Positions 29,964 through 40,000 of a DNA stretch of 64,000 nucleotides are shown here, piece after piece. The notes beneath the pieces were generated by a model. It was not told the DNA's origin and made no database searches. It saw only the letters and a list, made by a program, of their open reading frames with translations. The DNA comes from Bacteroidota bacterium. Lineage in GTDB: Bacteria > Bacteroidota > Bacteroidia > Bacteroidales > UBA12481. The stretch spans positions 88,168 to 152,167 of the forward strand of contig JABHCC010000095.1 in the NCBI GenBank assembly GCA_018669475.1, written 5' to 3'. Position 1 is the first letter of the stretch. Every line of letters begins with the position of its first letter. Position numbers and translations under genes: made by a program.

Positions 29964-31217
29964 TTAAAATTTTCCTGTATATTCTTTCGGGAAACAAAGA
30001 AAGTATTTGTTATCAGCTTTTGAAAGTAATGACGGATTAATAATATTAGATGCCTCTGATAATTCTGTCAGGTTCCCTGTATTTTCATACAACATCACCT
30101 GATCACTTTCCTCATTATAAGCTGAATTTGAAATGTTATCAGAAAAAACCAGATATCCCACTAATGATTGATCCAGTTTTTCATCGCGCATGACAATATT
30201 CCTGATAAAATCAATCCTGTCGGATGAAAAAGGAGTATCCTGTATTAGAATAGCAGGCAATTTACGATTCAAAAGCCCATCTGCGAGCCTTGATAATATT
30301 AAATCATTACAACATGACCATTCTTTAAGAGACGAAACAATGTCAGTGTCGTCTAATCGGGCAAAAGCATCAAGTAATTCTTTGGTAGTGGAAAACCCAC
30401 TGTTGGCTCTATTCGAAAAAAGAAATCTTGCCAATGCGGGAGAGGAAGAAACATCCATCCCCAAATCAGCCATTTCCCTGGCCCTATCCAGTGTTTTTAC
30501 TAACATCTGTTCAGCGGCGATGACAGTTTTATGAAGATAAACCTGCCAATACATTAGTCTTCTTGAGATTAGGAACTTTTCAATTGAATAAATTCCCTTG
30601 CGATCTACAACCAACTGATCATCAACCACTCTAAGCATTTTAATAATTCGCTCCGACCCAATCACACCTTCAGTGACTCCTGTGAAGTAGCTATCTCTCC
30701 TCAAATAATCGAGGCGATCCATATCAAGCTGACTGGAAACCAGCTGACGAAGGAATTTTTTAGGATGTTCTCCCTTAAAAATCGCCAGAGCAGTATCAAG
30801 CTGACCTCCAAATTGATTGTTGAGTTCTTCCATATAAAGTAAGGACAACTTTTCATGGCTCATGTCACTGATGAATACATGCTCAAGAGTGTGAGAGAAG
30901 GGAGCATGCCCAACATCGTGAAGTAAAATCGCCAGTAATGCACCAAGCCAATCATCATGTGATAATTCGCATCCTTTTTGCTGAATCACTTCCAGGGCTG
31001 AGTTCATAAGATACACAGCACCCAGGGCATGCTGAAAGCGTGAATGAACGGCGCCCGGGTAAACATAATTTGTTAAACCCAATTGCCTGACCCTTCGAAG
31101 CCTTTGAAAATAAGGATGTTCAATAATGTCAAAAACCAGTTCATCGGGAATACTAATAAATCCGTATACCGGATCATTGATAATCTTTCGCTTGTTATGA
31201 TAATAACTGCCCTTCAT
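29964..31217 (-). CDS. HD-domain phosphohydrolase
   Basis: A 417-residue cytosolic metal-dependent phosphohydrolase of the dNTPase-like HD superfamily. The metal ligands are in HSRFQHALGAVYL, LLHDVGHAPFSHTLEH and the later MDRLDYLRRDSYFTG. The substrate is unknown. I chose the ATG at 31217 (MKGSYYHNKRKIIND) over the one at 31250, because a TACTTTTG promoter box (31255-31248) covers the upstream ATG. First gene of the lipid A operon, a common arrangement in the phylum. Confidence 0.9.
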   Translation of the reverse strand: MKGSYYHNKRKIINDPVYGFISIPDELVFDIIEHPYFQRLRRVRQLGLTNYVYPGAVHSRFQHALGAVYLMNSALEVIQQKGCELSHDDWLGALLAILLHDVGHAPFSHTLEHVFISDMSHEKLSLLYMEELNNQFGGQLDTALAIFKGEHPKKFLRQLVSSQLDMDRLDYLRRDSYFTGVTEGVIGSERIIKMLRVVDDQLVVDRKGIYSIEKFLISRRLMYWQVYLHKTVIAAEQMLVKTLDRAREMADLGMDVSSSPALARFLFSNRANSGFSTTKELLDAFARLDDTDIVSSLKEWSCCNDLILSRLADGLLNRKLPAILIQDTPFSSDRIDFIRNIVMRDEKLDQSLVGYLVFSDNISNSAYNEESDQVMLYENTGNLTELSEASNIINPSLLSKADNKYFLCFPKEYTGKF

Positions 31218-31247
31218 TTTCCAAACTGAATTCCATTGTGCATATGT

Positions 31248-31280
31248 CAAAAGTACATAATATTAGTAACTTGTATCAAG
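31248..31280 (-). promoter_or_regulatory. Promoter of the HD-lpxD-lpxC/fabZ-lpxA operon
   Basis: On the minus strand: CTTG at 31280-31277, 21-base spacer, TACTTTTG at 31255-31248. Fits the Bacteroidetes TTTG/TAnnTTTG promoter with one mismatch in the -33 element and slightly long spacing. Confidence 0.5.
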
Positions 31281-31322
31281 CCCTTTAACAACTGGCATCT
31301 AAGCTAATATAATGCATGGTAT

Positions 31323-31352
31323 TTTGTTCTTACCAATAATACTGTATCTTTG
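31323..31352 (+). promoter_or_regulatory. Promoter of rimP-nusA-infB
   Basis: TTTG at 31323-31326, 18-base spacer, TATCTTTG at 31345-31352: a full match to the Bacteroidetes consensus. Transcription should start near 31359, giving a leader of about 58 bases before rimP. Confidence 0.8.
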
Positions 31353-31379
31353 CAGGCGCAAGTGGGAATTTGGCATTTT

Positions 31380-31403
31380 AGGGGACGGCAGTCCCCTATT
31401 TTT
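31380..31403 (+). terminator. Terminator-like hairpin in the rimP leader
   Basis: Stem AGGGGAC / GTCCCCT with loop GGCA (31380-31397), followed by ATTTTT. It lies between the promoter and the rimP start, so it can act as an attenuator for the operon. Whether it is regulated is not shown by the sequence. Confidence 0.6.
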
Positions 31404-31416
31404 AAATTAAGCTTTT

Positions 31417-31881
31417 GTGATTGACAGTAAGAAAATAGAAGAAATCATTTCTGAGCAGGTTACAGGGTCTGATATTTTTATTGTAGATATTCAAGTCAAA
31501 CCAGGCAATCTGATTCAGGTTTTCCTTGATCATCCTGAAGGTATAACAATAGAAGCTTGTGTGGAATATAGCAGATTAATTGAATCGAATCTGGATCGTG
31601 AGAAAGAAGATTTTGAGCTAAGAGTTTCTTCTCCGGGATTAAATCAGTCATTTAAAGTTATTGAGCAATATTATAAAAATATTGGAAGATCAATCAAGGT
31701 AGTTACAATTGAAGGAGACAAACTCAGAGGCGTTTTGACAACTGTGAATAAGACAGGTGTTGAGATGGACACAGAGCATAAAGTAAACAACCCTGAAGGT
31801 AAAAAGAAGAAAATTGAGATACAGTCCAGGCAATTGGACTATACGGATATTAAAAGCGCAATAGTCAACATCGAGTTTTAA
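31417..31881 (+). CDS. rimP: Ribosome maturation factor RimP
   Basis: Assists assembly of the 30S subunit. The 154 residues show the two-domain pattern with FELRVSSPGLNQSFK in the middle. The start is GTG (31417). It heads rimP-nusA-infB, the classical order, 17 bases before nusA. Confidence 0.93.
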   Translation: MIDSKKIEEIISEQVTGSDIFIVDIQVKPGNLIQVFLDHPEGITIEACVEYSRLIESNLDREKEDFELRVSSPGLNQSFKVIEQYYKNIGRSIKVVTIEGDKLRGVLTTVNKTGVEMDTEHKVNNPEGKKKKIEIQSRQLDYTDIKSAIVNIEF

Positions 31882-31898
31882 GGAAAAATCTGGAAGCA

Positions 31899-33134
31899 AT
31901 GGAAAATGTGAATATGATAGATACCTTTTCAGAGTTCAGAGAACTGAAAAGCATAGACCGAGCCACCATGATGAGTGTGCTAGAGGATGTATTCCGTAGT
32001 CTGTTGGTTAAAAAGTATGGCACTGATGAAAACTACGATGTAATCATTAATGTTGATAAAGGTGATTTTGAAATCTGGCGAAATCGGGAAGTTGTAGAAG
32101 ATGGAAATGTTGAAGATTCTAATTTGGAAATATCCCTGACTAATGCCAAAAAAATTGAAGATGATTACGAAGTAGGTGAAGAAGTTACAGATGAGGTAAA
32201 ATTAGAGGATTTTGGACGAAGGATGATTCTGGCTTTACGGCAAAACCTTACTTCCAGGATTCTGGAGTTGGAAAAGGATCACATATATAATAAGTACAAA
32301 GACATTATCGGTGACATCATTACAGGAGAGGTATATCAGGTTTGGAATCGCGAGATTCTACTTCTGGATGATGAGGGGAATGAGTTAATTCTACCAAAGC
32401 CTGAGCAGATACCTTCAGATTATTTCAGAAAAGGTGACAATGTTCGTGCAATAGTAATTAAGGTTGACATGAAGAATAACAATCCCTTAATTCTTGTTTC
32501 GAGAACCACACCAATATTTCTGCAAAGGCTGTTTGAATTGGAGGTTCCTGAGATATTCGATGGATTAATTACCATTAAGAACATTGTCAGAATCCCTGGT
32601 GAGAGAGCAAAAGTTGCAGTTGAATCATATGATGAACGTATTGATCCTGTTGGAGCCTGCGTAGGGATGAAAGGGTCGAGGATTCATGGTATTGTCAGGG
32701 AGTTGAAGAATGAAAATATTGATGTAATCAATTTTACGAATAATATTCAGCTGTTCATACAGCGAGCATTAAGCCCTGCAAAGATTTCTTCTATCAAGCT
32801 GAATGAAGAAGGCTTGCGAGCTGATGTATTCCTTAAGCCCGAAGAAGTATCCCTGGCTATTGGTAAAGGGGGTTTAAATATTAAACTTGCCAGTATGCTT
32901 ACCGGATATGAAATTGATGTTTATCGTGACATTGACGAAGACGAAGAAGATATTGATCTGGAAGAATTTGCAGATGAGATTGAGAGCTGGATATTAGATG
33001 AGATTAAGGCTATTGGATGTGACACAGCCAAAAGCGTTATAGATTTACCTGTTACCGAACTGGTAAAAAGGACTGATCTGGAAGAGGAAACTGTCAGAGA
33101 CGTACTGAAAATCCTTCGGGCAGAATTTGAATAA
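31899..33134 (+). CDS. nusA: Transcription factor NusA
   Basis: Binds RNA polymerase and controls pausing, termination and antitermination. The 411 residues hold the N-terminal polymerase-binding domain, an S1 domain (about 130-200), and two KH domains (VGACVGMKGSRIHGIVREL and LAIGKGGLNIKLASMLTG). A short acidic C-terminal part with a helix-hairpin-helix follows. It is 56 bases upstream of infB. Confidence 0.97.
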   Translation: MENVNMIDTFSEFRELKSIDRATMMSVLEDVFRSLLVKKYGTDENYDVIINVDKGDFEIWRNREVVEDGNVEDSNLEISLTNAKKIEDDYEVGEEVTDEVKLEDFGRRMILALRQNLTSRILELEKDHIYNKYKDIIGDIITGEVYQVWNREILLLDDEGNELILPKPEQIPSDYFRKGDNVRAIVIKVDMKNNNPLILVSRTTPIFLQRLFELEVPEIFDGLITIKNIVRIPGERAKVAVESYDERIDPVGACVGMKGSRIHGIVRELKNENIDVINFTNNIQLFIQRALSPAKISSIKLNEEGLRADVFLKPEEVSLAIGKGGLNIKLASMLTGYEIDVYRDIDEDEEDIDLEEFADEIESWILDEIKAIGCDTAKSVIDLPVTELVKRTDLEEETVRDVLKILRAEFE

Positions 33135-33190
33135 TGTAGAAATGTCTGATTAATCAGGACATTGAAGAGACAATAAAGTTAGGTTGATAT

Positions 33191-36100
33191 ATGGCCAAAG
33201 TTAAACGACTAAGTAGAGTAGCAAGAGATTGCAATGTTGGGATTCAAACTATTGTTGAGTTTCTTGGCAAGAAAGGGATTGACATTGAGAACAATCCAAA
33301 CTCTAAAATAGCAGAGGAGGCATTGGCACTTGTCATGGAAGCTTTCCAGCAAGACCAGTCAGCAAAGCGAGAAGCTGAGCGTTTTACTCAGGAGCATAGA
33401 CAGGAATCCAGTACTGCCATTTCTATTAACGAAGCTAAAGCAGAAGCTGAATCTGAAGCCAATACAGATGAATCCGAGCAAGTTGAAGAAGTTCTTCTTA
33501 TTCAAGACTCTGGTGAATCAGCAACAATCGTTGAACCAGCAGAGGTCATTGCTCCAAAGCCAGTAGAAAAACCAAAAGAAGAGCCTGCACCTCCTGTTTC
33601 TCAGCCTGAAACTATCGCTGAGCCATCCGAAGTAAAAGAAACAGTTGAACCCAAGGACGCTAAACAAAAAACTGTTAAGAAAATTGAAACGGATAATGCT
33701 GCTGAGAAGAAAGTAGAAAAGGAACAAGCTGAAGCAAAAAAAGAAGATCAGTCAAGTCCGCAAGAAATCACATCGAAAGAAAAGGATGAACCTGTTGTTG
33801 TGGAGAAAGTAGTTGCTCAGGAAAAACCTAAAGAGAAACTTGAAAGGAAACCTGAGGCGAAACATGAGGAAAAGCCCGAAGAAGAAAAACAAACTGAGCC
33901 AGCAAAAATAATTGAAAAGAAGCCAGTTGAAGTGGAAGCTGCTGAAGAGAAAATCACATTGGACACAAAAGCTGAAGCTAGTGAAGTTTCTCAGGCTGAG
34001 AAAGTGAAAGAGAAGGGTGTTAGTAAAGAGGAAAAACATATAGAAACAGTTACTCCAAAAAAAGACATCAAAGTTGTTGGAAAGATTGACATTGATATGT
34101 TAAATCAGAAAACACGACCAGACAAAAAGAAGTTTGCTAAAGACTCCCACAAAAAGCCTTCACAGGACACAAAGAAAACAAACGAGTCAAAGTCTCCAAG
34201 TCAGGAAAAACCACAAAAGAAGACCGATCCAGTAAATAAGCAAGTCGAAATTCCGGCCAAAGAAACCGAGAAGAAAACTCCTGAGAAAGTTATTGAAACT
34301 CCGGCAAAAGCCGCTGGCAGGATACCACGTGAATCAGATGAGGTAGATATCAAAACCAAGGTTGAAAAATTATCTGGCCCAACAGTTATTGGCAAAATTG
34401 TATTGCCCGTTGATCCCCCAAAAAAGAAGACTCCTGCCGCTTCCTCAAGTGACGGTCCGAATAAGAAAAAGAAGCGTAAAAGAATTCGAAAGGATCGTGT
34501 AAATGTCAGTGGTCAGCAGGGCGGAAAACCAGGTGGCAAACCTGGCGGAAAACCAGGTGGCAAACCTGGCGGACAAGCTGGAGGCCAAGCTGGAGGCCAA
34601 GCTGGAGGCCAAAACCAGCAAGGGCAAAATAAAAGTAAAGCAAGACCCAAAAGACGACCAATCAAACCCGAGGTTTCTGAAGAAGATGTACAAAAACAGA
34701 TTAAGGATACATTAGCCCGTCTTACATCAAAAGGAAAGTCAAAAGGGTCAAAACATCGTCGAACCAAGCGTGAAGCACAAAAGCAAACTGCTGAGCAAGA
34801 AGCTATACAGAAGGAACTTGAACCGCAGGTTATTCAGGTTACTGAATTTGTAACTGCCAATGAATTAGCCACCTTACTCGACATTCCGATCAATAGTGTT
34901 ATCGGAACCTGTATGAACCTTGGCTTGTTTGTATCTATAAATCAGCGCTTAGATGCTGAAACAATATCTATGGTTGCTGATGAATACAATCACAAGGTTG
35001 AATTTATCAGTATTGAAGTTCAGGAAGCCATTGAAACATCTCAGGACTCTGAAGAGGACTTGATTCCACGCCCTCCTATTGTTACCGTGATGGGACATGT
35101 TGACCATGGAAAGACTTCATTGCTTGACTACGTACGACATGCAAATGTGATTGCTGGTGAAGCTGGAGGTATAACACAGCATATTGGTGCTTACAAAGTA
35201 ATTCTTGAAAGTGGGAAGCCTATAACTTTCCTCGACACTCCGGGTCACGAAGCGTTTACTGCAATGAGAGCCCGTGGAGCTCAGGTAACCGATATTGCAA
35301 TTATAGTTGTTTCAGCCGATGATGCGGTTATGCCTCAGACAGTTGAGGCAATTAACCATGCATCAGCAGCTGGCGTACCAATAGTTTTTGCTATCAATAA
35401 AATTGATAAGGAAGGAGCAAATCCTGAGAAAATCAAGGAAGAGCTGGCGAATATGAATTACATGGTTGAAGCTTGGGGTGGCAAGTATCAATCTCACGAT
35501 ATATCTGCTAAACAAGGGCTTGGGATTGATGAGCTCCTTGAAAAAGTTCTACTCGAAGCAGAAATGCTCGACATGAAAGCTAATCCAAACAAAGCCGCGA
35601 CAGGATCTGTAATAGAATCATCGTTGGATAAGGGAAGAGGTTATATTACAACCATTCTGGTTCAAGCTGGCACCTTGAAGGTTGGTGATATTTTGGTAGC
35701 CGGAAGCTTTTTTGGAAAAGTCAAAGCCATGTTTAATGAAAGAGGAAAACCAGTGAAAAAAGCAGGGCCTTCTGAACCAGTTCTGGTTCTTGGACTTGAT
35801 GGTGCACCTCAGGCCGGAGATGTTTTTAATGTATTAAGTTCTGAGCGTGAAGCCAGGGAGATATCCACTAAAAGGGAACAACTTCAAAGGGAGCAGGATA
35901 TTCGAACTCAAAAACATATCACACTTGATGAAATTGGTCGTCGGATTGCCATTGGCAATTTCCAGGAGTTGAATGTTATTGTAAAAGGTGATGTGGATGG
36001 TTCAATTGAAGCTCTGTCTGATTCACTGATCAAACTGTCAACTGAAGAGATCCAGGTTAATATTAAACATAAGGCAGTGGGACAAATTTCAGAAAGTGAT

Positions 36101-36577
36101 ATTCTTCTGGCTGCTGCTTCTGATGCTGTGATTATTGGGTTCCAGGTACGTCCCTCATTGGTCGCAAGAAAACTTGCTGAAAAAGAAGGCGTTGACATTC
36201 GTTTGTATAGCATTATTTATGATGCAATCAACGAATTGAAAGATGCTATGGAAGGAATGTTGAGTCCTGAAATTAAAGAGGAGATTACAGGTACACTGGA
36301 AATTCTTGAAACTTTCAGGATTACGAAAGTTGGGACCATTGCCGGATGTATTGTCAGAGATGGTAAAGTTTTCCGTAATTCCACAGTTCGGATTATCCGT
36401 GATGGTATTGTTGTATATGACGGGAGATTAGGTTCTCTTAAACGATTCAAGGATGATGCCAAAGAGGTTGTTACAGGCTTGGAGTGCGGTTTGAATATAG
36501 AAAACTTCAATGATATTAAAGAAGGTGATATGATCGAAGCCTATACAAAAAGAGAGGTCAAAAAGAAATTAAAATAA
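33191..36577 (+). CDS. infB: Translation initiation factor IF-2
   Basis: GTPase that brings initiator tRNA to the ribosome. At 1128 residues it is long because residues about 60-540 are low-complexity, rich in Lys, Glu, Pro and Ala, with Gly-rich repeats. The G domain has [20 protein letters not shown] and NKID, followed by the tRNA-binding C-terminal domains. The N-terminal IF2 helix ([29 protein letters not shown]) supports the start. A terminator follows at 36592. Confidence 0.98.
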   Translation: MAKVKRLSRVARDCNVGIQTIVEFLGKKGIDIENNPNSKIAEEALALVMEAFQQDQSAKREAERFTQEHRQESSTAISINEAKAEAESEANTDESEQVEEVLLIQDSGESATIVEPAEVIAPKPVEKPKEEPAPPVSQPETIAEPSEVKETVEPKDAKQKTVKKIETDNAAEKKVEKEQAEAKKEDQSSPQEITSKEKDEPVVVEKVVAQEKPKEKLERKPEAKHEEKPEEEKQTEPAKIIEKKPVEVEAAEEKITLDTKAEASEVSQAEKVKEKGVSKEEKHIETVTPKKDIKVVGKIDIDMLNQKTRPDKKKFAKDSHKKPSQDTKKTNESKSPSQEKPQKKTDPVNKQVEIPAKETEKKTPEKVIETPAKAAGRIPRESDEVDIKTKVEKLSGPTVIGKIVLPVDPPKKKTPAASSSDGPNKKKKRKRIRKDRVNVSGQQGGKPGGKPGGKPGGKPGGQAGGQAGGQAGGQNQQGQNKSKARPKRRPIKPEVSEEDVQKQIKDTLARLTSKGKSKGSKHRRTKREAQKQTAEQEAIQKELEPQVIQVTEFVTANELATLLDIPINSVIGTCMNLGLFVSINQRLDAETISMVADEYNHKVEFISIEVQEAIETSQDSEEDLIPRPPIVTVMGHVDHGKTSLLDYVRHANVIAGEAGGITQHIGAYKVILESGKPITFLDTPGHEAFTAMRARGAQVTDIAIIVVSADDAVMPQTVEAINHASAAGVPIVFAINKIDKEGANPEKIKEELANMNYMVEAWGGKYQSHDISAKQGLGIDELLEKVLLEAEMLDMKANPNKAATGSVIESSLDKGRGYITTILVQAGTLKVGDILVAGSFFGKVKAMFNERGKPVKKAGPSEPVLVLGLDGAPQAGDVFNVLSSEREAREISTKREQLQREQDIRTQKHITLDEIGRRIAIGNFQELNVIVKGDVDGSIEALSDSLIKLSTEEIQVNIKHKAVGQISESDILLAAASDAVIIGFQVRPSLVARKLAEKEGVDIRLYSIIYDAINELKDAMEGMLSPEIKEEITGTLEILETFRITKVGTIAGCIVRDGKVFRNSTVRIIRDGIVVYDGRLGSLKRFKDDAKEVVTGLECGLNIENFNDIKEGDMIEAYTKREVKKKLK
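34520..34612 (+). repeat. Tandem repeat inside infB
   Basis: Two 24-base units (gcggaaaaccaggtggcaaa plus cctg, from 34521 and 34545) followed by three 12-base units of ggccaagctgga type. They encode alternating GGKP and GGQA blocks in the disordered linker of IF-2. Such repeats may change in copy number without damage. Confidence 0.85.
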
Positions 36578-36591
36578 GATTTCCCGAAAGT

Positions 36592-36622
36592 AAAAAGGCC
36601 GAATTATTCATTCAGCCTTTTT
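36592..36622. terminator. Bidirectional terminator between infB and gcvH
   Basis: Stem AAAAAGGC ... GCCTTTTT with a partly paired inner part. It serves both converging genes. Confidence 0.8.
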
Positions 36623-36642
36623 ATTAATAAACATCTCGTTTA

Positions 36643-37020
36643 TTATCCCAACAATTCTTTATAAGCTGTTGCATCGAGAAGGTCATCCAGCTCTGATGGC
36701 TTGGATATTTTAACCTTGATCATCCAGCCCTCTCCGAATGCATCTTTATTTACAAGTTCGGGAGTATCCTCCAGTTGAGAATTAAATTCCAGCACTTCAC
36801 CGGAAACTGGCATGTAGAGCTCTTCGACAGCCTTTACGGCCTCGACATTTCCAAAAGCTTCTCCTTTGTCAAGTTCTTCACCCTCAGTCTCAACCTCAAC
36901 AAATACAATATCCCCAAGGTTTGACTGAGCATAATCCGTAACTCCTATATAGGCTTCATCACCCTCAACCCTGATCCACTCGTGATCTGGTGAGTACTTT
37001 AAGTTTTCAGGTACGTTCAT
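36643..37020 (-). CDS. gcvH: Glycine cleavage system H protein
   Basis: Carries the lipoyl arm between the P, T and L proteins of glycine cleavage. The lipoylated residue is Lys63 in GNVEAVKAVEELYMP. The 125 residues are the normal length. It lies 51 bases downstream of sprA on the same strand but has its own TACCTTTG box at 37058-37051. The other cleavage genes are not in the window. Confidence 0.97.
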   Translation of the reverse strand: MNVPENLKYSPDHEWIRVEGDEAYIGVTDYAQSNLGDIVFVEVETEGEELDKGEAFGNVEAVKAVEELYMPVSGEVLEFNSQLEDTPELVNKDAFGEGWMIKVKISKPSELDDLLDATAYKELLG

Positions 37021-37050
37021 TTGATAGTCTGATTATTTGATTTAGTGAAC

Positions 37051-37058
37051 CAAAGGTA
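37051..37058 (-). promoter_or_regulatory. Bacteroidetes -7 box TACCTTTG before gcvH
   Basis: Matches TAnnTTTG on the minus strand, 30 bases before the gcvH start; no convincing -33 element. Confidence 0.45.
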
Positions 37059-37071
37059 TTAAAAAAACAAA

Positions 37072-40000
37072 TTAATTTGCCAGAGTAAATCTTAGATTAA
37101 ATCCAAATTTTGTATTAGATGTAGGATACGATAACTGAATGAATGGTCTGTTGATATTCTGATCGTAAAACAAACGAAGATTAAAACGTGAACTCAAAAC
37201 ATAATCTGCTGTAAACTTAAGCGTAACAGCCCTTTGTCCTGAGGTTAGCTTATCAATATCCTCCTCAAGTTTTCTCATGATCATTCTGTTGTCTCTAATC
37301 TCTATATCAGCTCTGAGATTAAGGTCAGACTGGAAACTTCTCTTATTTCCCCCTGTTTTTATGGTGATCGGAACTTCCTGAAAACGATAACTAAGTCCGA
37401 TAACATATGATTCTGACTTGTTCTCCATCAACTGGTTATTATTGAAACTCAGAGTCATACTTCTGGTTTTCTTATATTCCAGTCTGGTTGTTAATGTATT
37501 GGTCAGCTGCATATCCAGGCTTAGAAAGGGGGAGAACTGCTCATTAATTGAAACTCCGCCAATTTCTTTATCCGGGAGGAAATTCATTTGTAAATCCCGA
37601 ATATAGTTCAATCCATCTATCTCCTCCGGATTATAAAATAAGTTTGTAGCAAAAGAACCAACGCTGTATGTACTCCTGTAACTATGGCGAAGCTGCATTG
37701 ATTTCACATACTTCTTGAAAAATGGTATCTTATCAAGTCCATTATATGAGATAGTCCAGTTTGGCAACATATTGAATACAGATGGCATTGCATTAAGGCT
37801 GATAGTCTCAGGATCTTTTCCCGCATAGGCAGCAATAAATGCTGGTATCAGAACATCTTGTGAGGTAGGTCCATATCCATCGGTATATCCTGGAGTTTCA
37901 CCATTATTCGGATCGTAAGCCTGGCTGCCTGACACCATGTTGGCTAGCCTTTCCTTTCCAAGCCTGTCTGAAATGATAAACCTGTTATTCTTGAAACTTT
38001 CCCAGCTCTCTGAGGAATAATCTCCATCTTCAGTAGGCGCTTCAAAGGCTGATCCAATAGATAGGAACGACATTGAAAAGTTTCCACTAATCATTTGATT
38101 CTCTGCTGAAAACTGTCCATCGCCCTGGTGGATATAGAATTGTTCAACTCTCGAGTTCATTGACCAGGTAGCATTTATATCAAGCCGCAAATTCGGCAGC
38201 GGCTCAAGATTGGCTGAGAACTGAACACCCTGATTATTGGTATTCCAATAGGCTTCATTTAGTGTTGAGTCAGAGGTAATCCAACCCATAGCAGCTGCCT
38301 GATCGCCAAAACCTTCATCCTGCAAACCCAGGATAAAATCCCATCCCGGAGCAAGGGCTGAATTGCTTGAGCGCATACCCATCCATTGTGGCTCTGGCAA
38401 GAATCCAGGAAGGAAAGCTCCATTGGCATTACTAAAACTTAATCGGGCACTTTTTGTAGCCATAAGAATACGGGCTGCATTCTCAGCAATGTAAATCAGT
38501 GGATTTTCACGTTGAACAATATCCCCTTCAATAACAAGTTTTCCATTCTGCAGATCTTCCTGAGTAGTAATAATAACTCTTCTGTTATTTACCACTTCAA
38601 CATCTACATCGATAGGATTATCATTTTTGTCAAACAATGTTACCGTGATATCTTCAGTAACCAGGTCATGAACTACATTTTTCTTCTGCTTCCCTTTAAT
38701 ATTGAATTTGTCATTCTCAAATGAAACCGTTTCTACTTCCTTTTTAGTTGTAGCTCTACCCCTCCTGCTATACTTATTTTCTATTTTTTTCAGGACTCCG
38801 ACTTTACCATAAAGACTCCGGAGATTAAACTGGCCATTCATTTGAAACTGGCGATTATTCTGGATCGTATTACCCAAGCGGATCGTATCAGCTGTTATCG
38901 GTCCGGCTGCCCAGTCATAATCAACCCGGTAACTTGCAGTTGAACTTATCCAGTCGAGTAAAGGAATCTTGTTGATGGGTAATGAATATTGAGAATTTAT
39001 TGAATGGTGATATTGAGTATTACGTCCGAAACTTGTAACATTCTGCCAAATACTGTCTCTTTTTGCCTCATAATCATCATCGTCGCGATGCATGGGTCCG
39101 TTTGGCTCATCAATCCTTGCAATATTGTTACTTGTAAAATCCAGCTTAAGGTTTCGGGTCACATCCCATTTAAAATCATACAACCTGTTCCAGTTGAAAT
39201 TCTTATTAAATGTAGGTTCAATCTTCAAATCAGGATTAGCCACATTTCTCAACTGGGTTTCAGCATACCTTCTATCCATGTTGGTTTGAAAACGAAGCAT
39301 GGAAGGCTGATAATAAAGATTAAAATCTTTGAGAGCTCTGAAGGCCGGTTTATTAAAGGCCTCCACTTTTTTAAATGGCTCCCATGGTTTAGGGCTACCA
39401 TTATATATGTAACTGAATACTCCTGAATAGTTTTTATTCAGATTGAATTCAGTATTAATATCCCGGGAGAACACCTCATTGAACGAATAAGTAACAGAGA
39501 AATTTGACAGGCTGTATATTTTCGGTCTGCGTCTGTTCTGACCTTCAACTTTTACATTCGTAAGGTTGATACTTTTCCGTCTCTGATAGTTTTGGGAAAT
39601 GTACAGAATAGAATCCCTCTCTGCCTTACTTTCAACATTCTCAAGTGCAGCTTGTAAAGGAATATCAGGATCAAGAGGGTTATACTGAGGATTTCGTCTG
39701 GTCTCGGAGTATCCCATGTAAACCGGAATGTTTACACCAGCTTTTTGTGGAAAGAATTTACCCAATTGCAAAGTACTTGAAACATCGTACTGCAGTAACT
39801 CTTCCTTCGAACGCTCCTGAACCTTTCTGTCAATACTACCAAATCCCGGATTACTTGTACCTCCTGACATAGTAAGCCGACCAAAATCAGCCAATTGAGC
39901 AGAGAACCTGGCATTAGCTGCCCATCCCCCATCTTCATTAAAATCAGTAAGTCTCATTTCATTCATCCATACCATTCCTGATTTGGCCAATCCATCATCA

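Noticed and set aside
31218..31250. HD gene starting at 31250
   Set aside because: The promoter box at 31255-31248 covers that ATG, so the start at 31217 is preferred.
33518..34767. Minus-strand open frames inside infB, including a Pro/Gly-rich one
   Set aside because: They mirror the low-complexity Lys/Glu/Gly codons of IF-2 and are not credible genes.
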